Source of the DNA: Spirochaetota bacterium
GTDB lineage: Bacteria; Spirochaetota; Spirochaetia; Treponematales; Treponemataceae
Reading direction: 5' to 3'
Assembly (NCBI GenBank): GCA_023443865.1
Contig: JAEZST010000022.1
Span: 997,809-1,061,808 of the forward strand
DNA length: 64,000 nucleotides
Shown here piece by piece: positions 17,325-24,847 of the stretch (within the stretch, counting starts at the first letter, position 1; each line of letters begins with the position of its first letter). Both the position numbers and the translations under genes were made by a program. A model generated the notes under the pieces. The model was not told the origin of the DNA, ran no database searches, and saw nothing but the letters and a program-made list of their open reading frames with translations.

Positions 17325-17461
17325 TCGCTTTCGCGTATCGCCGCGCCCTTCGCGAAACCCGGTTAAAACTCTCCAAAGCCTCCACGCATCGCGCGCTGGG
17401 GGCAAAAAAACCTTGACCAGTAACACTTTTTCGCATAGTCTATTATGAGGGAGGTGGAATC

Positions 17462-18136
17462 ATGTTCAAGCCCAAATTGGCGCTTTTCGGGGCGGCGACA
17501 GGTTTCACGCTTTCCTTCATCGTTGGCTTGCTCGGCGGGAATCCCTTAGGGATCGTGTTGTTTCGCGCGGTATTAATGGGTATACTGTTTTCCGGCTTAA
17601 CCCTCGTTTTGGGAGCCGTGGTATCGAAGTTTTTACCGGAGCTGGAAAACCCCGCGGTGGCGGAACCGGCCGAAACCGGGGGCATGGTAGATATCACCCT
17701 CGGCGATCAAAACGAGCGGAACGATCCCTTCGCGCCGAACGCGGATGAGGAAATGGCCGAGGCGGAAGAGGTTCCCGATTTTTTGGTCCGTAACCGCGGG
17801 ACCGCTTCCGAGGGCATTGCGCGGGGAGATGCCGCGCCGTTTGAGGGCGGTTCGCGCGAAACGCCGGAACCGGCCGCGAGCGTGGCGCCGAATCACGCGG
17901 CCCAACGCGCCGCGGCGCATTCTGGCGGGACTTCCGGCGGCCTGGACGTGCTTCCCGACCTGGAAGACTTCGTACCGGCAAAGAAGCCCGAAGACGCCGA
18001 CGAGGGACTAAACGACGGATTCAACGCGGCTTCGGTTCTTTCGGGGCCCTTGCCTTCCTCGGCTGGTCCCGGAGGCGGAAACGATTCAGAAACAATGGCG
18101 AAAGCGATTCGCACTATTTTAACGCGCGAACCGTAA
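17462..18136 (+). CDS. Membrane protein of the flagellar block, unknown function
   Basis: 224 residues with two closely spaced membrane helices (about 10-30 and 35-57) and a long acidic, Pro/Ala-rich, probably disordered cytoplasmic tail. GAGGGAGGTGG directly precedes ATG 17462. It lies between flhG and the motility sigma gene, a place where treponemes also carry a poorly characterised membrane protein. I do not recognise a domain. A role in linking FlhG or the sigma factor to the membrane is only a guess from position. Confidence 0.75.
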   Translation: MFKPKLALFGAATGFTLSFIVGLLGGNPLGIVLFRAVLMGILFSGLTLVLGAVVSKFLPELENPAVAEPAETGGMVDITLGDQNERNDPFAPNADEEMAEAEEVPDFLVRNRGTASEGIARGDAAPFEGGSRETPEPAASVAPNHAAQRAAAHSGGTSGGLDVLPDLEDFVPAKKPEDADEGLNDGFNAASVLSGPLPSSAGPGGGNDSETMAKAIRTILTREP

Positions 18137-18166
18137 TCGGGTCACTATTTCGAAAAGGGTGTTTAC

Positions 18167-18955
18167 ATGGGGAATTCGCTATTGGAGCAAAAAACGGAAG
18201 AGGAATTGTGGGAGGAGTACCAAAAGACCCGCGATCCCGCGATCCGTGAATTTTTTATCAAACAGTATGCGCCCTTGGTCAAGTACGTGGCCGGGAAGGT
18301 TGCCGTGGGTATGCCGAGCAGCGTTGAATTCGACGATCTCGTCGGTTTCGGCGTATTCGGCCTTATCGACGCGATCGATAAATTTGACCCGAACAAGAAC
18401 GTAAAATTTAAAACCTACGCCGTAACCCGCATTCGAGGCTCGATTTTCGATGAGCTCCGGTCGATCGACTGGGTTCCCCGGTCGGTTCGGCAGAAAACCC
18501 GCGAAATCGAGGACGCCATCGTGCGCCTAGAGGCGAAGCTCGGGAGAACGGCTTCCGATACCGAGATCGCCGGCGCGATGGGAATCAGCGAGGGCGAATT
18601 TCAGCAAACCCTGTACAAAATCTCCGGAACCAGCATTATGAGCCTCAACGACGTCTGGTATTCGGGAGACGATTCCGAACGGATCTCCATCGGCGACAGC
18701 ATTGAGTCTCCCTCGTCCCTCAATCCCGACGTAATCGTCGAGCGCGAGGAGATCAAGCGGGTAATCGTCGAATCGATCAACGAGCTTCCCGAAAAGGAAA
18801 AGATGGTATTGGTCCTCTATTATTACGAGGACTTGACCCTGAAGGAAATTGGACAGGTATTGAACGTGACCGAGTCGCGCGTTTCGCAGCTTCACACCAA
18901 GGCAAACCTTCGCCTTCGGGCAAAGCTTACCAACATCAGGAAAGGAATTCTCTAG
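18167..18955 (+). CDS. fliA: FliA/WhiG-family RNA polymerase sigma factor
   Basis: 262 residues. Sigma region 2 (VEFDDLVGFGVFGLIDAIDKFDP, split here) with the -10 recognition patch YAVTRIRGSIFDELRSIDW is followed by region 3 and by region 4 (LTLKEIGQVLNVTESRVSQLH). This is the sigma28 pattern; spirochaetes name the gene whiG or fliA. It should transcribe late motility and chemotaxis genes, and no anti-sigma FlgM is seen nearby. Start ATG 18167 follows AAAAGGG. Confidence 0.93.
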   Translation: MGNSLLEQKTEEELWEEYQKTRDPAIREFFIKQYAPLVKYVAGKVAVGMPSSVEFDDLVGFGVFGLIDAIDKFDPNKNVKFKTYAVTRIRGSIFDELRSIDWVPRSVRQKTREIEDAIVRLEAKLGRTASDTEIAGAMGISEGEFQQTLYKISGTSIMSLNDVWYSGDDSERISIGDSIESPSSLNPDVIVEREEIKRVIVESINELPEKEKMVLVLYYYEDLTLKEIGQVLNVTESRVSQLHTKANLRLRAKLTNIRKGIL

Positions 18956-18974
18956 ACGCAAGGAGCCGCAAGCC

Positions 18975-20945
18975 ATGGTTACGCTTGATACGATACGGGA
19001 AATGATGGCTCAGCGGCTTGAGGAAGACAAGTCGCGGGTGTTCGTCGAGGTGACCGGCGATACCCTCGAACAGGCCCTGGAAGACGCGTCGGTTCAGCTG
19101 GGCATTCAGGTCCGCGATCTCGATTACGAGGTCCTGCAACGGGGCGCCAACGGCTTTTTCGCCCTTAAAAAAAAGAATTGGTTCATTCGCGCCTACGAAA
19201 TGCATAAGCGGAAATCCAAAAAGGAAGAGACGCAGGCAGTCGCCGAAGAACGTCTCGAAGACCTGGAGCACTTGCGCGCGGCGCCCGACAGAAACGGTTC
19301 CGCTCACGTCTTCTGCGCCTCCGACGGCGTATACCTGAAAATAATCCCTCCCGTGGGCGCCGGTTCTCCCGCCACGGTCAAGGACGCGAACGAGAAGCTC
19401 CGCGAACGGGGTATACAGACCGTTCCCGAGGACCTGATAAAACAGCTGGTCAAACAGGCTTCCGGCGAGTACGTAAAGGTTGGCCCGTATCGGCACAATC
19501 CGGCGGGCGACGCGATGATGGTAGTGGATATCACGGACCAAGACATGAAGGCCTGGCTCTACGCCACGCCTCCCGGTCCGGGCGGGGCCGACCTCTCCGC
19601 GGACATGATCATTACCTTCCTGAAGAACAATCGGGTATTGGCCGGCATCAACGAGCAGCGGGTCCGCGATTTTCAGGATAATCCCGTCTATAAGGAAAAC
19701 TATCTCGTCGCCGAGGGCGTGAAGCCGCAAGACGGCGCCGACGCGTATATCGTCTTTAACTTCGAGACGGACCGCACGAAAATACACCTAAAGGAAAGCG
19801 CGCAGGGCAAGGTTGACTTCAAGGAGCTCAATCTCGTCCAAAACGTGGTGGAGGGCCAGCCTCTCGCGCAGAAGGTCCTGGCGCAGCGGGGAAAGGGCGG
19901 CAAGACGGTAACCGGCAAGTATCTCGAAGCGAAAAACGGAAAGGACGTTCCCCTTCCCCTGGGAAAGAACGTGAAGCTCGCCGAAGACGGGTTAACCATC
20001 GTGGCCGAAACCAACGGCCAGGTGCTCATGCTGAACAACAAGATCAACGTGGAACCGATTCTCAATATCGAGGGCGACGTGTCCCTCAAGACGGGAAACA
20101 TCATGTTCCTCGGCACTGTCTTCATTTCGGGCAACGTGGAGGACGGTTTCTCCGTGAAGGCCTCGGGCAATATCGAGGTAAAGGGCTCCGTAGGCAAGTC
20201 CGAGCTCGACGCGGAAGGCGATATCGTGGTGGGTCAGGGCATCGCCGGGAAGAACGAGGGCTCGATCCGCGCGGGAAAATCAATTTGGGCGAAGTTTATC
20301 GAAAACTGCCGCGTGGAAGCGGGAGAATTCGTGATCGTTTCTGACGGTATCATCAACTCCAACGTTACCGCGAACCGAAAGATACTCTGCCAGGGAAAGC
20401 GCGCCGCGATCATCGGCGGCTCGCTCAGCGCGGCGGAGGAAATCCACGCGAAAACCCTGGGCAGCTTCGGCGGCGCCAGCGAGACCCTTTTGAGCGTGGG
20501 CTTCGACCCGAAGAGCAAGGAGCGGTTGGACTCCCTCAGCGCCATGTACGCCTCGGCGGAAAAGGAACTGGAAGACGTCCAGCTGAACTTCAATACCCTG
20601 GTCGCGATGAAAAAGCAGCGCAAGGAACTGCCCGAAGACAAGGAAGCGGCGCTCAAAAAGCTCGGCGAACGGCAGTTTATCCTCCAGACTCAGTTGGAAG
20701 AGACCGGCATAGAGATGAAGCAGATTCAGGATTACCTGAACACCCTAAAGAACCGGGGCAAGGTATCCGCCTCGGTAAAGGTCTTTGCGGGCGTGAAAGT
20801 CGCCATTCGGGACATAACGGAAGACGTGCGGTCGGATTGCAAGGCCACTACGTTTTATCTGGAAAACGGCCTGATCCGGTACGGAAAATACCAAGGACCG
20901 GACGATGACATGAAGCGGGTTCCCAGTGGCTATACAGCCGATTGA
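18975..20945 (+). CDS. FapA/DUF342 polymer-forming-type protein with a Jag-N-like head
   Basis: 656 residues. Residues 1-70 resemble a Jag_N domain (EVTGDTLEQALEDA, LQRGANGFFALKKK). About 90-260 form the FapA N-terminal region. About 330-500 are a right-handed beta-helix-like run of GNIxVxGxV repeats (FLGTVFISGNVEDGF, GNIEVKGSVG). About 510-600 form a coiled coil (EKELEDVQLNFNTLVAMKKQ). It follows the sigma gene after 19 nt with an AAGGAG site. FapA-like proteins form oligomeric scaffolds at membranes; a motility or cell-surface scaffold role is inferred from location. Confidence 0.85.
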   Translation: MVTLDTIREMMAQRLEEDKSRVFVEVTGDTLEQALEDASVQLGIQVRDLDYEVLQRGANGFFALKKKNWFIRAYEMHKRKSKKEETQAVAEERLEDLEHLRAAPDRNGSAHVFCASDGVYLKIIPPVGAGSPATVKDANEKLRERGIQTVPEDLIKQLVKQASGEYVKVGPYRHNPAGDAMMVVDITDQDMKAWLYATPPGPGGADLSADMIITFLKNNRVLAGINEQRVRDFQDNPVYKENYLVAEGVKPQDGADAYIVFNFETDRTKIHLKESAQGKVDFKELNLVQNVVEGQPLAQKVLAQRGKGGKTVTGKYLEAKNGKDVPLPLGKNVKLAEDGLTIVAETNGQVLMLNNKINVEPILNIEGDVSLKTGNIMFLGTVFISGNVEDGFSVKASGNIEVKGSVGKSELDAEGDIVVGQGIAGKNEGSIRAGKSIWAKFIENCRVEAGEFVIVSDGIINSNVTANRKILCQGKRAAIIGGSLSAAEEIHAKTLGSFGGASETLLSVGFDPKSKERLDSLSAMYASAEKELEDVQLNFNTLVAMKKQRKELPEDKEAALKKLGERQFILQTQLEETGIEMKQIQDYLNTLKNRGKVSASVKVFAGVKVAIRDITEDVRSDCKATTFYLENGLIRYGKYQGPDDDMKRVPSGYTAD

Positions 20946-21276
20946 CCTGCAAACCCTGTATACCCAGCTCGACAAGGTAGGCAAGACCCAGGTGCAGCAG
21001 CAGGCCGCCGCCCAAGCCGCCCGGGACGCGGAAAACGCGAGCAATAAAAAAGAGGCCGCCGACCGCATGAAAACCGTGCAGGGCACCGAAACCAGCGAGG
21101 ATAAAACGGGCCGCGTGCACGGCAGGACCGAACCGGAAGAGCGGGACCGTGAGGGTGGCAAGAAAGAGCGTCGGGAGGGAGAGGCGGAGACGGAACAGGA
21201 AACGCTTCCCGAAGCCCCGCCGCCCGAAGTGATAAAGGATCCCGCTTTGGGGACCCACGTAGATATTTCGGGGTAA
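20926..21276 (+). CDS. Small charged protein at the end of the flagellar block, unknown
   Basis: 116 residues from GTG 20926, overlapping the FapA-like gene by 20 nt. Residues 1-20 are a hydrophobic/amphipathic stretch (IQPIDLQTLYTQLDKV). The rest is a Gln/Ala then Glu/Arg/Lys-rich tail with no folded domain, ending EVIKDPALGTHVDISG. The overlap and the distinct ordered N-terminus argue that it is real. From memory, similar small proteins occur at this spot in other treponemes, but I cannot confirm that here. Confidence 0.7.
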   Translation: MAIQPIDLQTLYTQLDKVGKTQVQQQAAAQAARDAENASNKKEAADRMKTVQGTETSEDKTGRVHGRTEPEERDREGGKKERREGEAETEQETLPEAPPPEVIKDPALGTHVDISG

Positions 21277-21283
21277 TGAAATC

Positions 21284-21814
21284 GTGACCGGATTCGTCAT
21301 ATTCCTGCTTATCGCGAACCTCGCGGCCATGGCCGTCCACTGGATCGTTTTGCGTTCCCGCTTTTCCGAGAAAAAAATACTCGCTGACCTTCGCGAAGAG
21401 GTGGACCGACTCGTGACCGATCTCGGGCGCGAGGCCGACCGCGACGTGGCCTTGCTGGAAGGCCGCATCAGGCTCCTGAGGGAGGTAATCGCCGAAACCG
21501 ATTCCAGGATCCTCCTGGGCAAGCGAGAGGACGAGAAGCGGGAAAGGGCGGCACAGGTTGAAACGACCCTGGTCCCCCCCCCGGTCGCGCAACGGAACGC
21601 GAGCCCGGCCAAGAAAGAAAACGAGCCCATAATGGTGTACACGAAGCCCATGATCGTCCGGAGCGAGCGCCCCATAGAGCCGCTTATCCCGACGCACGAG
21701 CGGGTGCTGGACATGGCAAAAAAGGGAATTTCCGCCGATATGATCGCTTCCACGCTGGCCCTTTCCCAGGGCGAGGTTGAGCTCATAATCGATATGAATA
21801 GTTCAAGTCTTTAA
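21284..21814 (+). CDS. Membrane-anchored coiled-coil protein with a C-terminal HTH-like segment
   Basis: 176 residues from GTG 21284. One N-terminal membrane helix (2-22), a coiled coil (about 28-95, EEVDRLVTDLGREADRDVAL) and a C-terminal helix-turn-helix-like motif (VLDMAKKGISADMIASTL, then LSQGEVELII) match the layout of DUF2802/DUF6115-type proteins often found beside flagellar genes. Function unknown. It sits 7 nt after the preceding small gene. Confidence 0.72.
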   Translation: MTGFVIFLLIANLAAMAVHWIVLRSRFSEKKILADLREEVDRLVTDLGREADRDVALLEGRIRLLREVIAETDSRILLGKREDEKRERAAQVETTLVPPPVAQRNASPAKKENEPIMVYTKPMIVRSERPIEPLIPTHERVLDMAKKGISADMIASTLALSQGEVELIIDMNSSSL

Positions 21815-21837
21815 GCGCCGCGTCGATACTCTAAGAG

Positions 21838-22647
21838 ATGGTATCGACGCTGAAAAGGTATAAATTCGATAACTTTCCCGTATTGCGCGCCAGCGTTGAC
21901 CGCGGCGAGCGTTTGTACCACGTACGGCTGTACGCGGACCGGGCGGCTTTCGTGTCCGTTCAGTCCAGCCTTTCGCGCATGCGGGTCATTTTGGCCTTTA
22001 TAGAGTCAAAAACGACGGTTATAGACGGCCTGATCGAGGCGGACGAGTCCCTCGATTACCTTTCGGTTATCTGTTCATCTCCCGCCCCGCCCCCGCTGTT
22101 CTCCCGAATCGTCAACAGGGCTGCCCCCCGCGCAATAATAGAGGAAATATCGGTAAAGCGGGCAGAGGAGCATTTGGCGAACGGTGCGGTGCGCGAAAGC
22201 GGTATGCGCCGAACGATACCCCATTCGGGAATCATTCAAAACGTGAACGAGTCGCGCAGGATTCTTTTAGGCTTGCTCCTGGAATATCGCGCCTTGCTCG
22301 CCGAATGCGAACATGCCGCCGTTCCCCGGATACCGGCGGCCAAGCACCTTGCGAACGCCGATTTCTCCATACCCTTTTTGATATTCGAGCTTGAGGGCCG
22401 CGTTTGCGGCATTCCGGCATATCAGGTAAGCGGCTTATCGCAAGGTGGGTACGATACTACCCAGTTGCGGGTCACGACGGGTTCTGGAGAGAGGGTAATA
22501 ACCTGTTCCGAGGTGTTGTGCGTCAAGGAGATCAACGTACCCCTGTGCGAATTTACCGAGCGGAGAAAGCGCGGTTTCTACGCGGTCCGCTCGCCGCTGG
22601 CCGAAGGGGAATTCCCTTTCACGCTTGTGGTCCCGTCGTTGCTGTAA
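21838..22647 (+). CDS. CheW-like domain protein closing the flagellar block
   Basis: 269 residues from ATG 21838. The N-terminal part (FPVLRASVDRGERLYHVRLY, then LSRMRVILAFIES) resembles the small alpha/beta P2-type domain seen within CheA proteins. The C-terminal 90 residues start with a CheW-like strand pattern (PFLIFELEGRVCGIPAYQV). There is no Hpt histidine motif and no kinase ATP site. A scaffold linking chemotaxis and motility is plausible. Upstream is only a weak ribosome-binding site. The gene ends at a strong bidirectional terminator. Confidence 0.6.
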   Translation: MVSTLKRYKFDNFPVLRASVDRGERLYHVRLYADRAAFVSVQSSLSRMRVILAFIESKTTVIDGLIEADESLDYLSVICSSPAPPPLFSRIVNRAAPRAIIEEISVKRAEEHLANGAVRESGMRRTIPHSGIIQNVNESRRILLGLLLEYRALLAECEHAAVPRIPAAKHLANADFSIPFLIFELEGRVCGIPAYQVSGLSQGGYDTTQLRVTTGSGERVITCSEVLCVKEINVPLCEFTERRKRGFYAVRSPLAEGEFPFTLVVPSLL

Positions 22648-22673
22648 CGGCGGACCGATGGCCTAAAGAAGAT

Positions 22674-22719
22674 AAAAAAAACGGCAAGAACCGGAAGGGC
22701 CCTTGCCGTTTTTTTTTTT
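22674..22719. terminator. Bidirectional intrinsic terminator between convergent genes
   Basis: ACGGCAAG (22681-22688) pairs with CTTGCCGT (22702-22709). An A-run (22674-22680) precedes it and a T-run (22709-22719) follows, so it works from either side. It closes the motility block on the plus strand and the outer-membrane gene on the minus strand. Confidence 0.92.
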
Positions 22720-22731
22720 GCGAAACCTGGA

Positions 22732-23616
22732 TCAGAGCTGTATGCGCGCCCCGAGATTTCCTCCCCAATTGCCCGTGAGCACGTCGTAGGAAGCGGTGGT
22801 ATCGAATTTCAATACGAGAACGTTGAACGAGAACCCGCCGAAGACCCGCGCGCCGTACACCGTGTCTTTTTTGGAATCGGTTACGTCGGCAACGCTTGAA
22901 TCGAGCAGGTACGACGACTTGGAGGTCGCCATGAACGCTCCCACGCCCGCGTAGGGGGTAATTACGATAAAGCTCTTGGAGACCTGGGCCTTAAGCTCGA
23001 ACGCGTCGGTCGCGAAATCCAAGCCAAGATTGACCTTTTCGTCCGCAAGCACCCCCGGAACCGAGGAACCGAAGGTAGCGCCCGCCGTGAGGGGGAAGTT
23101 GAAGGATCCGTCGGTGTGGTAATATCCGAGCCCCACGCTGATCGCGGGAAGAACGAGCCCGCCCTTGAGAAGGGCATAGCGGACATCCACGCCGTAATGG
23201 AGATAATCCGCCTTTACGCCGAAGATTTCCGTGTTGCTGGGCAACATTCCCACGCGAAGGCCAATGTCGAAGGGCAGGATAAAACCGCCGATTCGTCCCT
23301 CAACCGCCACGTTCGGCAGGATGAGCGTATCCGTCGGAAGCTTCGTTCCGGTCAATTCCATGGCGTCCTTGAATCCCTTACTCGGGAAGCTGGTAACGCC
23401 GGTCGCGATACCGATGCCGAAATGGGGCGGAATGCCCACGATCTGCCCGATATAGGCATCGGACCAGGTCCCCCCGATGACTGCGTTATCTGGAAGGGCG
23501 GTATTGATTTCTCCGAGAAAATCGTTGAGCGAAGAGGAGAATGCGTCGGCCACCTGGGCGGACGCCATTGAGCCTACCGCGAGCGCTACGGCCGCGGCCA
23601 GTAAAATTTTCTTCAT
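22732..23616 (-). CDS. Exported outer-membrane beta-barrel-like protein
   Basis: 294 residues from ATG 23616. The frame is open to 23769, but GGAGGTA (23622-23628, minus strand) and a clear signal peptide (MKKILLAAAVALAVGSMASA) fix this start. The mature part alternates hydrophobic and polar residues with glycine and aromatic girdle residues (FDIGLRVGMLPSNTEIFG, YALLKGGLVLPAISVGLGYY), as in a beta barrel. It ends in ARIQL rather than an aromatic residue. Probably a spirochaete outer-membrane protein; function and ligand unknown. Confidence 0.8.
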   Translation of the reverse strand: MKKILLAAAVALAVGSMASAQVADAFSSSLNDFLGEINTALPDNAVIGGTWSDAYIGQIVGIPPHFGIGIATGVTSFPSKGFKDAMELTGTKLPTDTLILPNVAVEGRIGGFILPFDIGLRVGMLPSNTEIFGVKADYLHYGVDVRYALLKGGLVLPAISVGLGYYHTDGSFNFPLTAGATFGSSVPGVLADEKVNLGLDFATDAFELKAQVSKSFIVITPYAGVGAFMATSKSSYLLDSSVADVTDSKKDTVYGARVFGGFSFNVLVLKFDTTASYDVLTGNWGGNLGARIQL

Positions 23617-23635
23617 GGAAGTACCTCCGTCAGTA

Positions 23636-23664
23636 ACTATACTATCCCTTAAACCATAAAGCAA
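23636..23664 (-). promoter_or_regulatory. Predicted promoter of the outer-membrane protein gene
   Basis: On the minus strand, TTGCTT (23659-23664), 17 bp, then TATAGT (23636-23641). The predicted start near 23629 gives a leader of about 13 nt made almost only of the GGAGGTA ribosome-binding site. A tight but workable arrangement. Confidence 0.55.
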
Positions 23665-23701
23665 TGCCGAAGTGTCCCCTTGTTTTTTTCCCTGTCGGTG
23701 G

Positions 23702-23730
23702 TTGACTTTTTTTTTCATACAGGATATAAA
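23702..23730 (+). promoter_or_regulatory. Promoter of tRNA-Phe
   Basis: TTGACT (23702-23707), 17-bp T-rich spacer, TATAAA (23725-23730): close to consensus. The predicted start near 23737 is 6 nt before the tRNA 5' end. Confidence 0.85.
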
Positions 23731-23742
23731 TCTTTTCGTCGG

Positions 23743-23818
23743 GCCGTTGTAGCTCAGTTGGTAGAGCAATGGACTGAAAATCCATGTGTCGACAGTTCAA
23801 TTCTGTCCGACGGCACCA
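23743..23818 (+). tRNA. tRNA-Phe (anticodon GAA)
   Basis: A 76-nt cloverleaf. The acceptor stem GCCGTTG (23743-23749) pairs with CGACGGC, followed by discriminator A and an encoded CCA (23816-23818). The D-arm reads GCTCAGTTGGTAGAGC, the anticodon loop CTGAAAA carries GAA, and the T-arm contains GTTCAATTC. Own promoter upstream and terminator downstream make it a single-gene unit. Confidence 0.97.
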
Positions 23819-23824
23819 AAAACG

Positions 23825-23861
23825 AAGGGGAAATGACGTAACGTCGTTTCCCCTTTTTTTA
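23825..23861 (+). terminator. Intrinsic terminator of tRNA-Phe
   Basis: A 14-bp stem with one G-T pair joins AAGGGGAAATGACG (23825-23838) to CGTCGTTTCCCCTT (23842-23855) across a TAA loop, followed by a T-run to 23860. It starts 7 nt after the tRNA CCA. Confidence 0.93.
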
Positions 23862-23931
23862 TTTCCATGGGTTTACAATATTCCGTTTCGCGTCGAAACT
23901 AGAGTGTAGCAGAATTACAAACGAGGTTTCC

Positions 23932-24834
23932 GTGAACGTTTTGGTTTTTCATGATTTGGGAAACGAGCATTACGTTAGCGCCATTGAGGCGATGCTCGGC
24001 GCGCAGGGCTGCGTAATGCGGGTCTTACGAATTCGCGACGTATTCGATCAGGCCCGATACCGAAATCCCCTGCATGCCTTTGACGGCATTTCGCACGTGG
24101 TTTTTCTGTATGACGGCGTCGGGAACGAAATGGCCGCGCATACATTTTTGGCGGGATACGCCTTGGGCCGCGGCTTGCGGGTTATCATCGTCGAGTTCGA
24201 CGCCCATATGGACCTTCCCGTAAACTGCGCCCATCTCGGCATTGTGTTGCGTCCTGAAGAGTTGGAAGACTATCTCGCCGCGGAAGAAATTCGCTACCGC
24301 GAGGAGGAGCGGCATACGCACGCCCGCGAAACCCTCCTCAATCGGGGCATATCGGTGTTTCCGGAGAACTTTTCCATTATAGTCGCGGCGGGGGATTCGG
24401 AATCCGCCAGGCTTTTTATCGACGCGGGCTACGATCCGGACATGAAAGACGCCCGGGGAAACCCCCTCCTTACCATAGCGGTTCGCTCCCAATTCCCGGA
24501 AATAGTCGGCATACTCCTTGAGGCCGGGGCCGACGTTAATCGGCTATCCGGAGACCGGGGCTACTCGCCGCTGATGGACGCCGCCCAGAAAGGCGACTTG
24601 GCGATCGTTGAAATCCTTTTATCCCACGGCGCCGACCCGAATATCCGCAGCAGGGACGGTCAGACCGCGCTCATACTTTCCGCGGGGCGCGGTGACGTGC
24701 CCATGTGCCGCGCGCTGGTCAAGCGGGGCGCCGACCCGAACGTATCGGATAAACTGGGAATGTCGGCCTCGGGGTACGCCAAGCTCTTCGGAAACGGGGA
24801 ATTGATGGAGCTTTTCAACCCGGGTTCATCATGA
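23932..24834 (+). CDS. Ankyrin-repeat protein with a TIR/deoxyribosyltransferase-like N-terminus
   Basis: 300 residues from GTG 23932 (ACGAGG upstream). Residues 1-110 form a Rossmann-like alpha/beta domain (MNVLVFHDLGN, GISHVVFLYDGVG, FLAGYALGRGLRVIIVEFD). The GYALGRGLxVIIVE segment resembles the conserved helix-strand of nucleoside deoxyribosyltransferase and TIR-like domains. Residues about 145-295 are four or so ankyrin repeats (LLEAGADVNRLSGDRGYSPLMDAAQKG is one, split here). Likely cytosolic protein-protein interaction. Enzymatic activity is not shown. It sits between tRNA-Phe and murG with no shared theme. Confidence 0.75.
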   Translation: MNVLVFHDLGNEHYVSAIEAMLGAQGCVMRVLRIRDVFDQARYRNPLHAFDGISHVVFLYDGVGNEMAAHTFLAGYALGRGLRVIIVEFDAHMDLPVNCAHLGIVLRPEELEDYLAAEEIRYREEERHTHARETLLNRGISVFPENFSIIVAAGDSESARLFIDAGYDPDMKDARGNPLLTIAVRSQFPEIVGILLEAGADVNRLSGDRGYSPLMDAAQKGDLAIVEILLSHGADPNIRSRDGQTALILSAGRGDVPMCRALVKRGADPNVSDKLGMSASGYAKLFGNGELMELFNPGSS

Positions 24835-24840
24835 TACACT
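24812..24840 (+). promoter_or_regulatory. Possible murG promoter giving a leaderless mRNA
   Basis: TTTTCA (24812-24817), 17 bp, TACACT (24835-24840), then 7 nt to ATG 24848. The expected transcription start coincides with the A of the start codon, and no Shine-Dalgarno precedes it (only GGGCGGC). The boxes lie inside the 3' end of the ankyrin gene. Confidence 0.4.
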
Positions 24841-24847
24841 GGGCGGC

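Noticed and set aside
17413..17446. Promoter before the 17462 membrane-protein gene (TTGACC and TATTAT)
   Set aside because: The spacer is 22 bp, too long, and alternative -10 boxes at correct spacing are poor. A promoter may exist but I cannot support these boxes.
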